Shown: piece after piece, positions 27,601 to 38,237 of the stretch
Position numbering within the stretch: the first letter of the stretch is position 1
Layout of the letters: each line of letters starts with the position of its first letter
The notes under the pieces: generated by a model
The model's input: only the letters and a program-made list of their open reading frames with translations
Database searches by the model: none
Told to the model about the DNA's origin: nothing
Program-made: the position numbers and the translations under genes
NCBI RefSeq assembly: GCF_037975245.1
Contig: NC_092576.1
Coordinates: 6,244,001 to 6,304,000, forward strand
Origin: Apostichopus japonicus
Taxonomy: Eukaryota; Echinodermata; Holothuroidea; Aspidochirotida; Stichopodidae
DNA: 60,000 bases
Reading direction: 5' to 3'

Positions 27601-28694
27601 CTACCTTGTAAACACGACATCTCAACAACCTATTATTTTCTATTAATATCTTCGATTTGTTAAACCGCTTTTTGAGATACACTCTTAATAGATAGATGTG
27701 AAATATGCACAAACTAGCTTTCTAGTAGAATCATAAAGCATACCTCTCTCTTTCCTCTTCACAGATTGAAAATTTACGAAACATTGACTGAATCACATCT
27801 CCATCCCAGCTCATTCCACCTGCATGTGAGTGAATAATTACTTTAGCATGTTAATGCAGCTGAAGATTATTTATTACCATATTCTGCTCACTACCAGATT
27901 TGTAAACTAGGAAAGGTTCTTTAATATCAAGTATTGAAAATAGCTGATTATTATAGTCCACCAGTTGACACAACAACTACAGCCTGGACTCCTCTATGCA
28001 AAGTAGGATTAGGTGTACACATCTCATATGTAAGGAATTGTAGTCAGTATGTACAATGTTGATGTATAAAAAGTTAGATTACATGTTCACATCTCATATG
28101 AAAGGTTGGAAGTCCTAAATTATGTAAAATGTTGGTGTGTGCTTTGGTGCTTAACATCAACTTTATACCAAAGCAACACATTTAGACCGAGTATTGATAC
28201 TGTATTTAAGTCTGATTGCAGTGGAAAATAAAAATTAATGAAATTCAGCCACCTGCTTTAAATATGGGAGTTAAATCAGATTTTATTTTTAGTGTCATTG
28301 AATACTCAGTGCTTTAACGTTTGTTTTGCCCCTGGGTGTAAGGGACGCATCACTGTTGTCTCACATTTCTGGATATTGTTTGCATAAAACAGGATCAGTA
28401 TCATTCACTTCATGTAAAGCATGTACAATATTTATAATTTCCTTTTCTTTCAACCTTACAGCCATCATCAAATCTTTTGATCAGCTAAAGCGAAACTTAT
28501 CAGAACATCTTGATGTAGACCAATCTACCCTGCTGGCAAATATTTTCCAACTTCCTCTGGAAGATATTACTGATATCAAGAAGCACAGAACACCAGGAAT
28601 TCGTTTGTTAGAAAAGCTGACAATAAATTCACAGATATCTCCCGCAAACATCACAAAAATGGAAAATGCCTTAATTAACAGAACAGGGGAATGA
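6659..28694 (+). CDS. gene 2: UBA-like / ZU5 / UPA / death-fold protein, disrupted near its 3' end
   Basis: Exons are 6659-6836, 7289-7612, 8971-9200, 10057-10194, 10720-10872, 27765-27825 and 28462-28694. Phases match gene 1 exon for exon. The first visible exon (phase 0 start, no clear Met) has a UBA-like segment, FKTLIEEGYNMLDVQSALKL. ZU5 begins GGEVVIAGVILRVPAGAL and includes LTPFVKFGPES and LIIPHCAV. UPA begins near RVCVLPIVNRV. The 61-bp exon at 27765 reads IENLRNID and then TGA, so the product would stop after about 349 residues, before the death fold. The intron 10873-27764 contains the whole SET/recombinase gene; the matching intron in gene 1 is only 767 bp. Gene 1 ends just 336 bp upstream and no AATAAA is visible between them, so the two could form one transcript. 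Exon structure is well supported; a functional product is less certain. Confidence 0.7.
7740..8330. repeat. AGGTCA-rich interspersed repeat copies in gene 2 intron
   Basis: The stretch has repeated blocks of the form AGGTCA...AAAACCTTGTAAACACGAT...CTCA, matching copies at 29070-29480, 40100-40320, 50270-51190, 52790-52920 and 56900-58090. It contains several AGGTCA half-sites in direct orientation. No coding potential is recognised. It is probably an old dispersed repeat family. Confidence 0.65.
11041..13605 (+). other. upstream region of the SET/recombinase gene (candidate 5' exon and degenerate repeats)
   Basis: A GT-rich simple repeat lies at about 11065-11090. A locally CpG-containing stretch near 11380-11432 ends in a good donor (AATC|GTAAGT) and could be a 5' untranslated exon, because its frame does not fit the first coding exon. 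From about 12830 to 13190 there are roughly five degenerate copies of a 90-bp unit with the core TGCATATGTTAGGCTACAAT. An open frame at 11920-12312 (130 codons) shows no similarity I recognise, and I do not call it a gene. Confidence 0.35.
13606..14988 (+). CDS. SET-domain exons (KMT5A/SETD8-like) of the fusion gene
   Basis: Three exons encode 149 residues. After a short Gln/Lys-rich start come the SET landmarks in order: EEVGYGLFATADFEKGE (cofactor-binding GxG), LLEYSGVL, CIDAT, then NDDWKKPNAVVK where lysine methyltransferases have an NHSxxPN-type motif, and finally ANSEIKKGNEIRYDYG (the ExxxDY box). The order and the CIDAT motif point to the KMT5A/SETD8 class, which methylates H4K20. The NH of the usual motif is ND here, so activity or substrate may differ. 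No post-SET cysteines are seen, as expected for this class. Confidence 0.82.
13606..25565 (+). CDS. SET-domain / tyrosine-recombinase-like fusion protein with seven repeat exons (nested gene)
   Basis: Coding exons are 13606-13717, 14027-14171, 14799-14988, seven 108-bp exons (15375, 16438, 17519, 18579, 19659, 20584, 21648), 22112-24590, 24931-25005 and 25246-25565 (TAA). All junctions are GT-AG and in frame, giving about 1358 residues. Order: SET domain (1-149), 7 x 36-residue linker (150-401), acidic Ser-rich region, two zinc-finger-like motifs, tyrosine-recombinase-like core, acidic stretch, basic CxxC tail. The C-terminal part resembles a large family of uncharacterised fish and invertebrate proteins containing LRKHIAT and LGHDIRVHREYY; this is from memory of the family. 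Such recombinase domains occur in Crypton and DIRS mobile elements, and SET domains methylate lysines. The start ATG directly follows an AG and opens the SET reading frame; an upstream 5'UTR exon is likely. Whether it is a transposon or a domesticated host gene is open. Confidence 0.82.
15150..21780 (+). repeat. tandem array of seven ~1.06 kb units, each carrying one 108-bp coding exon
   Basis: Exons start at 15375, 16438, 17519, 18579, 19659, 20584 and 21648, so spacings are 1063, 1081, 1060, 1080, 925 and 1064 bp. Each exon is 108 bp, phase 0-0, with TTAG acceptors and AAG|GTAA donors, so any number can be included without shifting frame. Each encodes a 36-residue unit beginning K(N/Q)TNQNKPPEVLRECNTDN and ending CTTQI(A/V)K. 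Units 2+3 and 4+5 are nearly identical 2.14 kb dimers, so a dimer was duplicated recently. The sixth spacing start (unit 5 to 6) lacks about 140 bp. Introns are also alike but show more substitutions and indels than the exons. Confidence 0.92.
22112..24590 (+). CDS. main exon: acidic region, zinc-finger-like motifs and tyrosine-recombinase-like domain
   Basis: A 2479-bp exon in phase 0, entered from the repeat array. The first ~260 residues are Ser/Asp/Glu-rich. A CxxC...HxxxxH motif (FCVFCMEQKAKLGRHFQSMH) lies near 22948-23010 and a CxxC...HxxxC motif (CENCFGYF, then WKHTKKC) near 23190-23260. The recombinase core follows: Arg in NRRRSGEVQRM (about 23992-24022), LRKHIAT (about 24358-24380), LGH (24434-24442) and Tyr at 24467-24469, nine residues after the His. 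This order matches the R-x-x-R-H-Y pattern of tyrosine recombinases. The first His of the usual HxxR box is Ser/Thr here. It could be catalytic or a retained DNA-binding fold. Confidence 0.8.
24931..25565 (+). CDS. C-terminal exons of the fusion gene (acidic stretch and basic CxxC tail)
   Basis: Exon 24931-25005 adds an acidic stretch (SEEELVDEDEEDDLPDE). Exon 25246-25565 adds a basic tail with WGNKESDAVQDYFDKHI, VPRKDECDKCKKS and a final KRKR. The pattern of a W, an amphipathic helix, a short CxxC motif and a lysine-rich end recurs at the C terminus of related fish proteins, as I remember them. A nuclear-localising or DNA-contacting tail is inferred. Phases 1-1 and 1-stop agree with the preceding exon, which ends in GATG|GTAAGT. 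Confidence 0.78.
25566..27764 (+). other. no gene seen; rest of gene 2 intron
   Basis: AT-rich non-coding sequence downstream of the SET/recombinase stop. An AATAAA at about 26785 could serve as its poly(A) signal but is far from the stop. Short reading frames here (25642-25844, 27009-27239, 27256-27444) have no recognisable domain. Confidence 0.4.
27765..28694 (+). pseudogene. terminal exons of gene 2, cut off by an in-frame TGA
   Basis: Exon 27765-27825 (61 bp, phase 0 to 1) corresponds to the 49-bp exon 5229-5277 of gene 1: IENLRNI against VKNILLS at the start, and SPSQLIPPA against SPESQKFLNP later. TGA at 27789-27791 interrupts it. Exon 28462-28694 (phase 1, TGA stop) encodes a death-fold domain, SFDQLKRNLSEHLDVDQS then LANIFQLPLED and TPGIRLLEKL. 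Its frame is intact over 77 codons, so the break is recent, bypassed by splicing, or an error. Gene 2 may instead end naturally at the first TGA. Confidence 0.6.
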
Positions 28695-31330
28695 AGAATG
28701 TGCAAAACTTGTCAGATATTTTAAATGGAAAATGTTGTAGTTAAAGCATCAACGTTTAGAGAATAATGACAGAAATCACGTTGTGGATTATTGTAAGCAA
28801 TTGAATTGAATTATTGAACATATCACTAGCGGTGATGTTACAAGGATTTTTTTCACCTGAGAGGGGCAGAGGAAGGCAGCAAGTCTTTCTGTATTCACTG
28901 TTAATTACAGTCTGAGCTTAATTGACTGTGTGCTTAATTACACCTGTAGGAATTACCTATATACAATACTCTTCTTCCACTCTAACAAGGTTATGTATGT
29001 AATTACAATATGTGACTATACTCTACTCTTGCCTTTGATAAGCAAACAATTACAACCTATACGTTCTTGTAAGTGTTGTTTGTGTGTGATGCCGTGCATG
29101 TAAACACAATATCTCAAGAAGGGAAGCTTGGACTAAACTCAAATGTCATTTGGGGTCACCAGGGATCAAATTGTGAAAACCTTGAAACATTATCTCATGG
29201 TAGGAAGTATGAATACTTTGTTGTACTTGGCATGTATATATGTGACATATTGGGTAGAAAGGTAGTAGAGTATAAGTTTTTTGTAGCGGTCGAAGGTCAT
29301 CTGAGGTCATCAGACATCACAAATGCAAACATTGTAAGCAGGATATATCAATATAGGAGGCATGGATACTTCTCATACCAATCATGTGGTTGTGTTATAT
29401 TGAGTACAAATGAGGTCAAATATTGAAAACCTTCTCTCAAGGTATGAATCATGAAAAGATCTCATACTTGGTGTGGGGATGCATCACACTGTGTACAATA
29501 CCCCTATTGCTTCTGTGGAGGTGTGTATAGCCACATGCATTAGGCAGACCATGCCATAGTGTAATTATACATCAAACTAGTGGTTCAGGGCATTCGTATT
29601 ATGCGAGCTAGTTCTGGTGAACAAGCAGAAGTCTAGTGTAATGATATTATCGAAACATCCATGCATGTTTGCATGCCGGTTACAACTAGTGTTACCTCTG
29701 TACGTGTTGGGGGTTGGATGAAATCTGACAAAAGTGAGAAGAGTTCTAAGATTAGGAGGTTGGTATAAAGCCAGTAGGAGAGGTGGACTAAAAGTTTCAG
29801 CTAGAGATGTATCTTCTTTCAGGGGAGCTAAGTCCTGTTTACGGGGATAAGTATTTATTGATAAGTATTAGCTTACCACTCGTAAAATAGGCTGAGTAGG
29901 AAAATCCCCTACTACTGGTTCCAGAGCCGTCGGTCACACGATGATTGAGGTAATACGGACCTGATGATAGAAAGTAATTGTTCGTTCCCTCCTCATACCA
30001 TAATGATTACGTTCTCCCCTGACGATGTTTGCCCATCATGAAACTAAAGCAATGACCAAAAGGAATATAAAACAAAATTTGCAGTTTCAATAGAATAACC
30101 AATTGGATAGAGAGAGCAAGGAGAAATACACATAAACCAGCTATCAACCAACAACTCTATTCCAAATTTGAGGGGAAAAAATATACATATAGTCTTGACA
30201 GAACATACTGAAATGTTTAATGATGTATGTTCTTCCAAACGGTATGCAAGTCATGTGATATCCATTGTAATATGTCTGTAACGTGTCTGTAAATTGTCCA
30301 ATAAAAATGGAATTGTAAAAACAGACTCATCACCAAAAATTCCTCTCTAAATAAAGGGTTGGTCTCAAGTCATGTGGCATAAGTTACACTGGCAGAAGGA
30401 GTTCTGTGATTGTTTTCAATTGCCATTATAGCAGAGTAACTCTGAAACTCAAAACTATTAAATCAAGTTTACTTGAAGAGCGACTTATATTGTAGATTGT
30501 TGTAATCAACTGCCATCAGTCTAGGTTGTATTTCGTTACTGTTACTCTATTTGACCTTTAATTGTTCATGTTGGGTTATTTGTATACTCCAATATGATGT
30601 CAATGACATTGCGATATTAATTATATTGTTTTACGTGCATAAGCTGTCAAAAAAATTAATGTCTCTCATTTTTACTGTCATTTAAATGATGTAAATTAGA
30701 ATTTACCATGCACTTTGCAGGTTTTGTACACTTTATTTTCAAAGTGAAGAATAATACAAATATTAGTAACAAGACTCATTCTCTACAATGTGGTAATTGT
30801 TTCTTATATTCCAGTCGTCTGCCTATTAAAAGTATAGATCATCAAAGGCTGCACAATCACCATGATTACCAATTAAATGCATAAATAAGTGTGAAATGGA
30901 AAGCAGACTATATTACACATCCAAAAAAGTAAACTGGTCTTAATATCAGCTTTATGCACCTCACATTCTTTAAAACCAAAAGCAAATTTCATGAATAAAA
31001 CTTTTTTTTACCTGCCATTATTTAGGACATAATGTTAAACTACATGTAATTAAGTAAAATATGATCTACTCTAAATGCACCGCTACCTTGCACATTGTAA
31101 CCCGCTTGTTAATGTGTATTGAGAATTGTTTTACGTCATGGGGGAATCTATCGCAACTAATAGTCAAGACCAGCTCACTCAATCTCAACACAACTAAACA
31201 AAATTAAATAAGAACAAGAGCTTCATTTACAATACTATGCAAGAAATTTACCAATTGTTTTCACCCTAATGATTCAGGAGAATTGAATTATTGAACCTCA
31301 CGCCAACTTAATGTAACATATATTTTGGAC
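28695..31330. other. intergenic, no gene seen; one AGGTCA-type repeat copy
   Basis: At 29070-29480 there are two or more copies of the dispersed repeat with GTAAACACAATATCTCAAG and TGAGGTCA motifs. AATAAA motifs near 30299 and 30350 might end the cluster transcript. Nothing else is recognised. Confidence 0.45.
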
Positions 31331-31334
31331 AGTT

Positions 31335-31400
31335 GAGAACGACGAGCGACTGTGACGTCATCGCGGCAATTCGTTTCGGGGGCTGCAGGGACGCTACCAG
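31335..31400. promoter_or_regulatory. candidate CpG-containing promoter-like patch with a CRE site
   Basis: In AT-rich surroundings this 65-bp stretch has several CpGs and a full TGACGTCA palindrome at about 31352-31359. No exon is recognised on either side, so the assignment is weak. Confidence 0.25.
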
Positions 31401-34400
31401 TACCTGAATAGTACAAATTAGCTATTCTCAAATCTCTCACTCAGGTGGGGGTAGGGTTTGTGGGGGGAGGAGGGAGGTGAGTATTTGATAAGCTCATACT
31501 GTTTAAGATATGTGATAAGTATATGGTAACATTTCAAGTGAGTGTGATACCAAGCAGACAGCATTCATCATCAGTCAAATGACACATGGAGCCACTGAAG
31601 GTAAGTGATACCATGACCCTACTGTACTTGCTACCAATTGCTTATTATGTCAACTTAATAAATAAATTTCTCATCAAACTTTTGACATGACCTGGATTTT
31701 ACCAAATCTATTTGACTTTTGATGTTATAAATTACCCATTATGTCTTTCCACCTTGGTTTTTTCTTTCAACAGAATTTGTTTCATGAAGTTAATAGGTTA
31801 CTGATAGAATGTACAATACCCATGAAATCACTGTGGGTGATATCAATATACAATAAGGGCATCACCACCCCCCCCCCCCCCGCCTGCGTCCCTCCAATTG
31901 CTTACCCTGCATGCACATATGTTAAGTTGCTGTCTGGAATATTGGGTATTAGGTCCATTCGACTGAAACAACCAGTTTGGTTATCGAGTGGTAATCAGGA
32001 TTTCATCATGTTCATCATGAACAGCCATACAGGTCTGGATATTCCTGAAATGAACATTCACAAGTCATTCACATGCTCTGAGATCATTTCTCATGTTTTT
32101 ACTTTGTCATGACTTCTGATTGTAGCCTTGGTATTACAGGGTATTACACTGTCAAGTAATTGCCCACGAAACCATGAGTATAAAGTTTTGAATTCAATGG
32201 ATATAATTATTTTTAGAAGTTTATGCTCTTACTCATATGCTATAGCCATGTTGGATTACTTGTTGTCAATTAAGAACAACTTAAAAGCATGACATTAACA
32301 CAATCATTCCACATACTGGGAGGTGCCTTGTACTTTGTACGTTGGTCCGGAGAGAACACCCATATGTTACCTTCATGTTAAAAGTTTAGTCACTATTTTC
32401 CTTTTCTTCTTTGTTTCTGATTTCTGCTTATAACCCTATCAAGATGTACCTCTTTTTTCACTTTCTGTATTTCTTTAGTTACGAATATATACATTGCATA
32501 CATAGCTGTATATATGCTTTTTGTATAATTCTATCTGTTCGTGTGTTGCCAGTAGTTACTGTAGTAGTAATGTAGGTCAGTATAGGTCACGAGGCGCATT
32601 GTTTATATTTGTGACTAACAACCGGGTATCTCGGTGCAGGTAGTTGACCCCATTGCAGCCGAAGAATCCCCGCTCCCCTTAAGACTAATGTCCCCTGGGT
32701 GGGAGCGATGAACCTAGGGTTACGATTATGATAGGTGGGAGAAATTATGGAGAACATTATGCATATTGTTCATGATAACTTTATCTGGGGTAGTTAGTTT
32801 GCAAAGTTGAGCACAAAGGGACTACTTGGGAAAATATGTGGCTATTTCCAGTCATCACATGGTGCTTATGAACACATTGGCTTTACAAGAGGTGCTCAAA
32901 TTCAAAACCATCCATTGTTAGCTCAGCAGTACCAACATGCTGTAATATTTGCATAGTTCACCAATATGCACAACATTGTAGTTTCTGATGAGAAACGTAT
33001 GCCTGTGTGTGTAATAAAAATGTCTCTCCTGTTTAAACTTGTGGGCCTACAATTGACCCTGGTGGGATACAACTTCAGGTCCCCTTACACATGCCTTATG
33101 GTGAATAACCAGTTTTCTTAAAGCTGTTCATATCTTTATATATTAGTTATCTGTTCCAGTAGCTCCAAAGTATGAGATGGCACCATTCAAACATGTTCCT
33201 TTTCTACTTTTTTGTTGTTGTTTAATCTGAAGTTAGTTGCCGAGCTAACAACTCATCTGGGGTTTTTTATTGGAACACCAGTGGATGGTCTATAATGAAG
33301 TCGTGATTGCTTTAAAATTACCCGTACCATTCACATTGCAATTGCTGTGTTGAGTGATGGAAACTAAAAGCGAGATTATCACCTGTAGACAATGTGAGAA
33401 AATTGAACAAGAGCTTTGTCACTTAAAACTCCTGTAACTCCTCTTGTTACAAGAAACTATATGGTGCCGCATACTTGACCTTCTTTGTGGAAGCTGTTTG
33501 GCAGTATGATATATGTTGATGGAATTGAACCACCTACTGAATGACCATCACCAGAACAGATTATATAATCGCACTAACAATTTCCAGAAAGAAAGAAATC
33601 AATTTAGTATATGTTATTGTTACTAACACCTGGAATTTTGAAACTGAAGTCCAATTTTGGAGTTGAATGTGATAACACCAAATCTTCCCTCAATACAATC
33701 GCCATACATTGGGAATGAAATTTTGGAAAACCATCAGCAGGGGGATGAATGTCTGAATATGATGAATCAGTCATGGATGTGGAGTAAATCTCCACTTTTT
33801 GGAATATAGACCTATATTGCATCCCACACAGCCCACATATTTTGAAAAGACTTCATCAGGGGAAGAATAATCTTGAGCAACCTATAAAACTGTTGTTGTT
33901 TTTTTCTTTTCGCAGACAATGTTATTCATGGCCAATCACAAATTTGCAACGAATATTATAACATGTAGCCCTATTGAAGTTCAATGAGATTACACAGTTG
34001 GAGACCATTACATTTCAACATCTCAAACAGACCATCGTTTGTCTTCAATCTACCATATTTTTGAAATATCCTGGTAAAATAGGAAGAATTAATAACCTCT
34101 TGTTTGAACAAACATGTGAGAAGAAACATTACATAGCCTAGGCCTACCTGCCTGGGAAGATCCACACGAATCTTCAATAGATCCTGAGTTTCTTGTCCAG
34201 ATGCCTAACGAGCTGTGAACGTTAACATAAAGTGTTAGGCCTTTGCCTAATACAGTACTTACTCCAGTCTCACTCTGAGTGTCCACCTTGACTTGAAGTC
34301 ATATGGACGAATTGTCAAGTAACGCACTAACTTACGCCGACTTTTTTTCTGTGCAAATCCGACCACTTTTTACTTAGTGTTCCTCAGCACAGTCACCGGG

Positions 34401-34920
34401 CACACATGCATTGCGTTCATATTAAAAATAAGAACTAAGGCTTCACGTTGCCTTGTCAACATAATAAAATGACATGTGTAATAAGTAAAGGTCTTGACTG
34501 CACTGTTTCTGACGTAATTTCTCGCACACTACTGGAACCGGGGTCGGCATAAGTTAACACTTTGGGCACAGTCATGTTGTATATCCAGGAAATGCCTGTG
34601 ATTGACTGAAACCCTAAGCTTTTCTGAGATCTATTTTGATTGGTTACAACGTCGCATGTAAACACGAGGAGAGCTTCTCACTATACGATCCGTCATTCCA
34701 CACGTACATCTGCGAAAAAATAACATTTGTCAATAACCTTCCATTATCATTCGCTTCCAAACGAAAATCATGCAGAAATCGTTCTTTGTCTGTCATGCGT
34801 TCCATTGCGTTGTACTTTGCTTTCTACAGCAGAAACATTTGCGCTGATTTCACGCTGCAGTAAATATAAGAATGATTAACACTAGCTCAGAGCATGATAA
34901 CAGCTTCAGAATTCTCTAAT
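31400..34920. other. no gene seen
   Basis: Non-coding AT-rich sequence. It holds a poly-C run at about 31867-31881 and short frames without domain similarity. The GT/AG motifs present do not bound any convincing exon. Confidence 0.35.
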
Positions 34921-34924
34921 GTGA

Positions 34925-35275
34925 TTGGTCTATTTAATGCCGGTATTAATTATATTTATGCCGGTATTAATTATATTTAATACCGGTATTAATTATAGTT
35001 CATGCCGGGAATATGAAGCTGCATGGCATGGTGATTGGCTGAGAATTAATGCCGGTATAATAGAAGTACTACCGGTAATAGTTTTAATTCGTACGGACAT
35101 TAAAGCAGCATTTATTTTTTGTATTAATTTGAATATTTACGCGTATTAATTCGAATATATACGCGTATAGATTATTAGCCAATCATAAGGTTTAAATATA
35201 TCCGCGTATTAATTCGAATAAACACACGTATTTAATCCAATTTATTTGCGCATTAATTCAAATATTGTCTGATAA
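34925..35275. repeat. AT-rich direct repeats with ACCGGT and ACGCGT palindromic cores
   Basis: From 34937 to 35005 a 22-bp unit, ATGCCGGTATTAATTATATT, is repeated about three times with slight changes. From 35140 to 35265 a second unit built on CGCGTATTAATTCGAATA is repeated about three times. Both units are rich in short palindromes (TACCGGTA, ATTAAT, TTCGAA). Confidence 0.7.
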
Positions 35276-35342
35276 ATGGTTTGGCGGGCTCGCGAGATCA
35301 CTCTCAAATGCTGTTCTTTGTCTGTTGGACGAGCAATGTTGT

Positions 35343-35595
35343 CAGGCGCGTAGCCAATGGGGGCGATGTAGGCGACCGCCCCCCCCCCCACATCATATTT
35401 TTTAAATAATATCGCTAGTAATTGCAAATAGAAAATGCTTAGATGCAACTTACAAGGCCTGGGAAGTGCCATTTCTAGCGATCTGGAATTTTTTTCTTGG
35501 ACGCTACGCGCCAACGTATTTATGGTGGCCCTACACTTAGATAGTTTGCTTGCAGGCTTCGCCTCTCCCTTGGCAAATTCCTCGCTACGCACCTC
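35343..35595. mobile_element. hAT-type MITE, CAGGCGCGTAGCC family
   Basis: The left end is CAGGCGCGTAGCC and the right end GGCTACG-like (CGCTACGCACCTC). Flanks AATGTTGT and ATTGTTGT form an 8-bp target duplication with one mismatch. It contains a poly-C tract just inside the left end and an internal module also found in the other MITEs (GCGCCAACG...TTAGATAG). A second copy with a perfect target duplication is at 57459-57754. Confidence 0.72.
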
Positions 35596-37372
35596 ATTGT
35601 TGTTGTCTTGATCAAGTACGTTTGGCCTGGGTGTATATGTCAATTGAGACTAACTTTGCATTCTCTTATGTATTGCACTGGCGAGGCTACAATGTGATAA
35701 CTGTCGAAACTCGTTTGTAAAAGCTATAAGACATGCCAGTTATTGTGTGACTTATAGTACGTGTATTCGAATTAATGCGAAGATATATTATGCGGGGTTT
35801 GTCCCCCCCCCCCCCATATGGCTTGCCATACCCGTATGACCTACCATAAAGGGCCAAGCTGTCAGTGTATCGGAATGAGTGGATCGGAATGTCAAAATTA
35901 TTTATGCAATGAACAAAAAAGGTTATAAAAGCATTGTCCTGTGGAGTTACGCCAACTTAAAATTGCCAAAATATTCACTATTGGTATTTTTTCCTAAATA
36001 AATGTGCTATTTTGAGTGATAAATTGTTCCTAAACTAATGGTTCGGGGTAATTGATTCTTTCAGAGGTTATAATGTTCATGCAGTTCAAACAAGACGAAA
36101 TAATGATTACAATGCTTCCTGTACTTAAATACATTTAACGAACTTAACTGTGCCACTGTGCCACTTTTTAGCCGGCGGTGGCAAGGCGCATTATGGTACT
36201 CTTCTTCATTGTCATTAGAGTTCATTTGACCCATTGGTTAGGTGGTCCAAGGCGTCCTGGTCTTGATAGGGCCCAAAACGTTTCGTTCTTCCTTTTTATT
36301 CATTTAAATAGTGACGGTGTAGTGGTCAGTTTAGTTGGTCAAGCACTCTTTGGACCAGGGGGTTTTCAGGTCCCGTTAGATCCATTTAGAAGTGTTGATG
36401 TAGTGGTCATTTTAATTGGTCAAGCACTCTTTGGACCGGGCAAAACGCATTGCGAGAATTTTCTGTATCGTCTTTAGAGCTCATATGACCCTTATATAAC
36501 CCTCTTTTATATTTGGAAAATACGCTAATATCTAGCTTTTCTACGACCAAATCTTAAACATCTTTTAAGAAAGCATTCGCCTTGCAATAGGTGTTACCAA
36601 AATATTTCACCTTTGAAACTAGTGGGTATATAATACTTGAGAGAATAAATAATTTAAACGGTTTGCTTTAATATTATTTAGGTTAGCAATAATCTATGAT
36701 AACTAAGGTCAACAAATAAGATTAACCTCCAAGACAAATGATTTACTTAGCCTGGCCAGCCTAGATAGCTAGGACATGGGTAGGCCTAAGGGGTAGGCCT
36801 AAGATAGACCTAGCAAACTGCAGAGTCTACATGCCTAACCTTTCCTCTAACATCTCAAATCCTTTTCATTTACACGAATTACCTCTGTTTATATTTTGGG
36901 AATCGATGAAACGAAATCTCTGGGTTTTTCTTTCCTGAATTAGTGCAATTAATGGCTGAACACCATACTTTCAAACTAGTCATATTGTCGCGTTGCTACA
37001 GTAGATATGGTCGAGAAAAAGTTTTTACCTACCAACTGTAGGCGGGCGCTATTCCCCATGAGTCACGTGATCGTGTTACCCCTTTTTTTTTTGCGAGAGT
37101 GTAATATCTTATCCCATGGAGGTAAAAACAGACCTCCATGCTTTTCCGAAGGTGAAATATCTTTGGTGTTACGTCGATACCATTGTCGAATAAGTAACTG
37201 AGCAGTTACCATGGAAATTGATTAGAGTAGAATGACGTCATGAGACATATACTGAAGCCACTCATCAAGTGGTGGCGCTTTCTGTGTACGGCAAGAAAGT
37301 ACCAGCGCGTAATACAAACACAACGTGTTTGACTAAACTAAAGTGATAAAGTTGACATAAATTACCCGAAAT
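35596..37372. other. no gene seen
   Basis: The stretch includes a poly-C run at about 35805-35815. A local duplication at about 36300-36440 repeats the phrase TTGGTCAAGCACTCTTTGGA. No coding region is supported. Confidence 0.35.
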
Positions 37373-37863
37373 CAGTGGCGGAGCGTCCATACAGTCAGGG
37401 GGGGGGGCGGATGCCCCCTGACGAACTCAAATGAACTGCTGGCTCCCTTTTCAGCTTTTTATTCGCGATTATTGACTATTTTATTGCACTCTCATCTACA
37501 ACTGACATTTGTCACATTTTGTTGGTGTAATTTTCTGAGAAAATGCTCTAACGGCGGTCCTTAATTTATTGGCACCTCCGTTGTACGAAACTATTTCCAA
37601 GCGCATGTACTTTCAACACCCATATAAACTTCCGAGTTGTCACAAATGGCGATGACACCTATTTATTCTTCGTTTATCTGCAAATTAGCAAGGCACGGAA
37701 AGGGTCATTTCCGACGATCTAGGGAGTATCTTTATCTCACAAAAATTCTGTACGCTCCCCGCCAACCTGTTGTGGCACTCCACTTAGATAGTGCCAAAGC
37801 GCCCCTACAGATCATTCTCGCCCCCCCCCCCCCCTCTGACCAATACCCCTAGCCCCGCCACTG
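37373..37863. mobile_element. hAT-type MITE, CAGTGGCGGAGC family, copy 1
   Basis: Inverted ends are CAGTGGCGGAGCG and the complementary GCCCCGCCACTG. Flanking 8-mers CCCGAAAT and CTCGAAAT form a target duplication with one mismatch. It is 491 bp long with poly-G and poly-C tracts near the two ends, and no transposase frame. The internal TTTATCTGCAAATTAGCAAG block is shared with copies at 42944 and 55376. Confidence 0.82.
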
Positions 37864-37980
37864 CTCGAAATGGTGATATCGCGAGCCGCAATTGGTTGCA
37901 AAATCGTCGAAAATGTCGCAGTGGACTATATTTTCACTTAGTAATTCTTAGGAAGCAATTACATAGGAATCTTAAATAAT

Positions 37981-38010
37981 TACTGTTTATGAGTAAACTC
38001 ATAAACAGTA
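37981..38010. repeat. perfect palindrome, 14-bp arms
   Basis: TACTGTTTATGAGT and its exact complement ACTCATAAACAGTA are separated by two bases. A second long palindrome lies about 230 bp downstream. Confidence 0.85.
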
Positions 38011-38237
38011 TAGTGGTTACTTCAGTCACGTGACCAGTGTCTTTCGTTCAGTTTATCTCAAGTTACAGACCTCCCATAAACCTGGTATTCAGGCAAATAA
38101 TAGTTACATACATCGACAACAGTATGATTTATTTGTGATAAGTATAACGCTTGTCTCGAAGAATAAATTTTTGCATAGGTTTCATGCACGAAACTGTGGT
38201 TCTTATAGAAACGACTGTTGATTCGGTAGTATATACC

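Noticed and set aside
27765-27825. Selenocysteine reading of the TGA
   Set aside because: No SECIS-like element was recognised and the family has no selenoprotein precedent that I know; a nonsense change is simpler.
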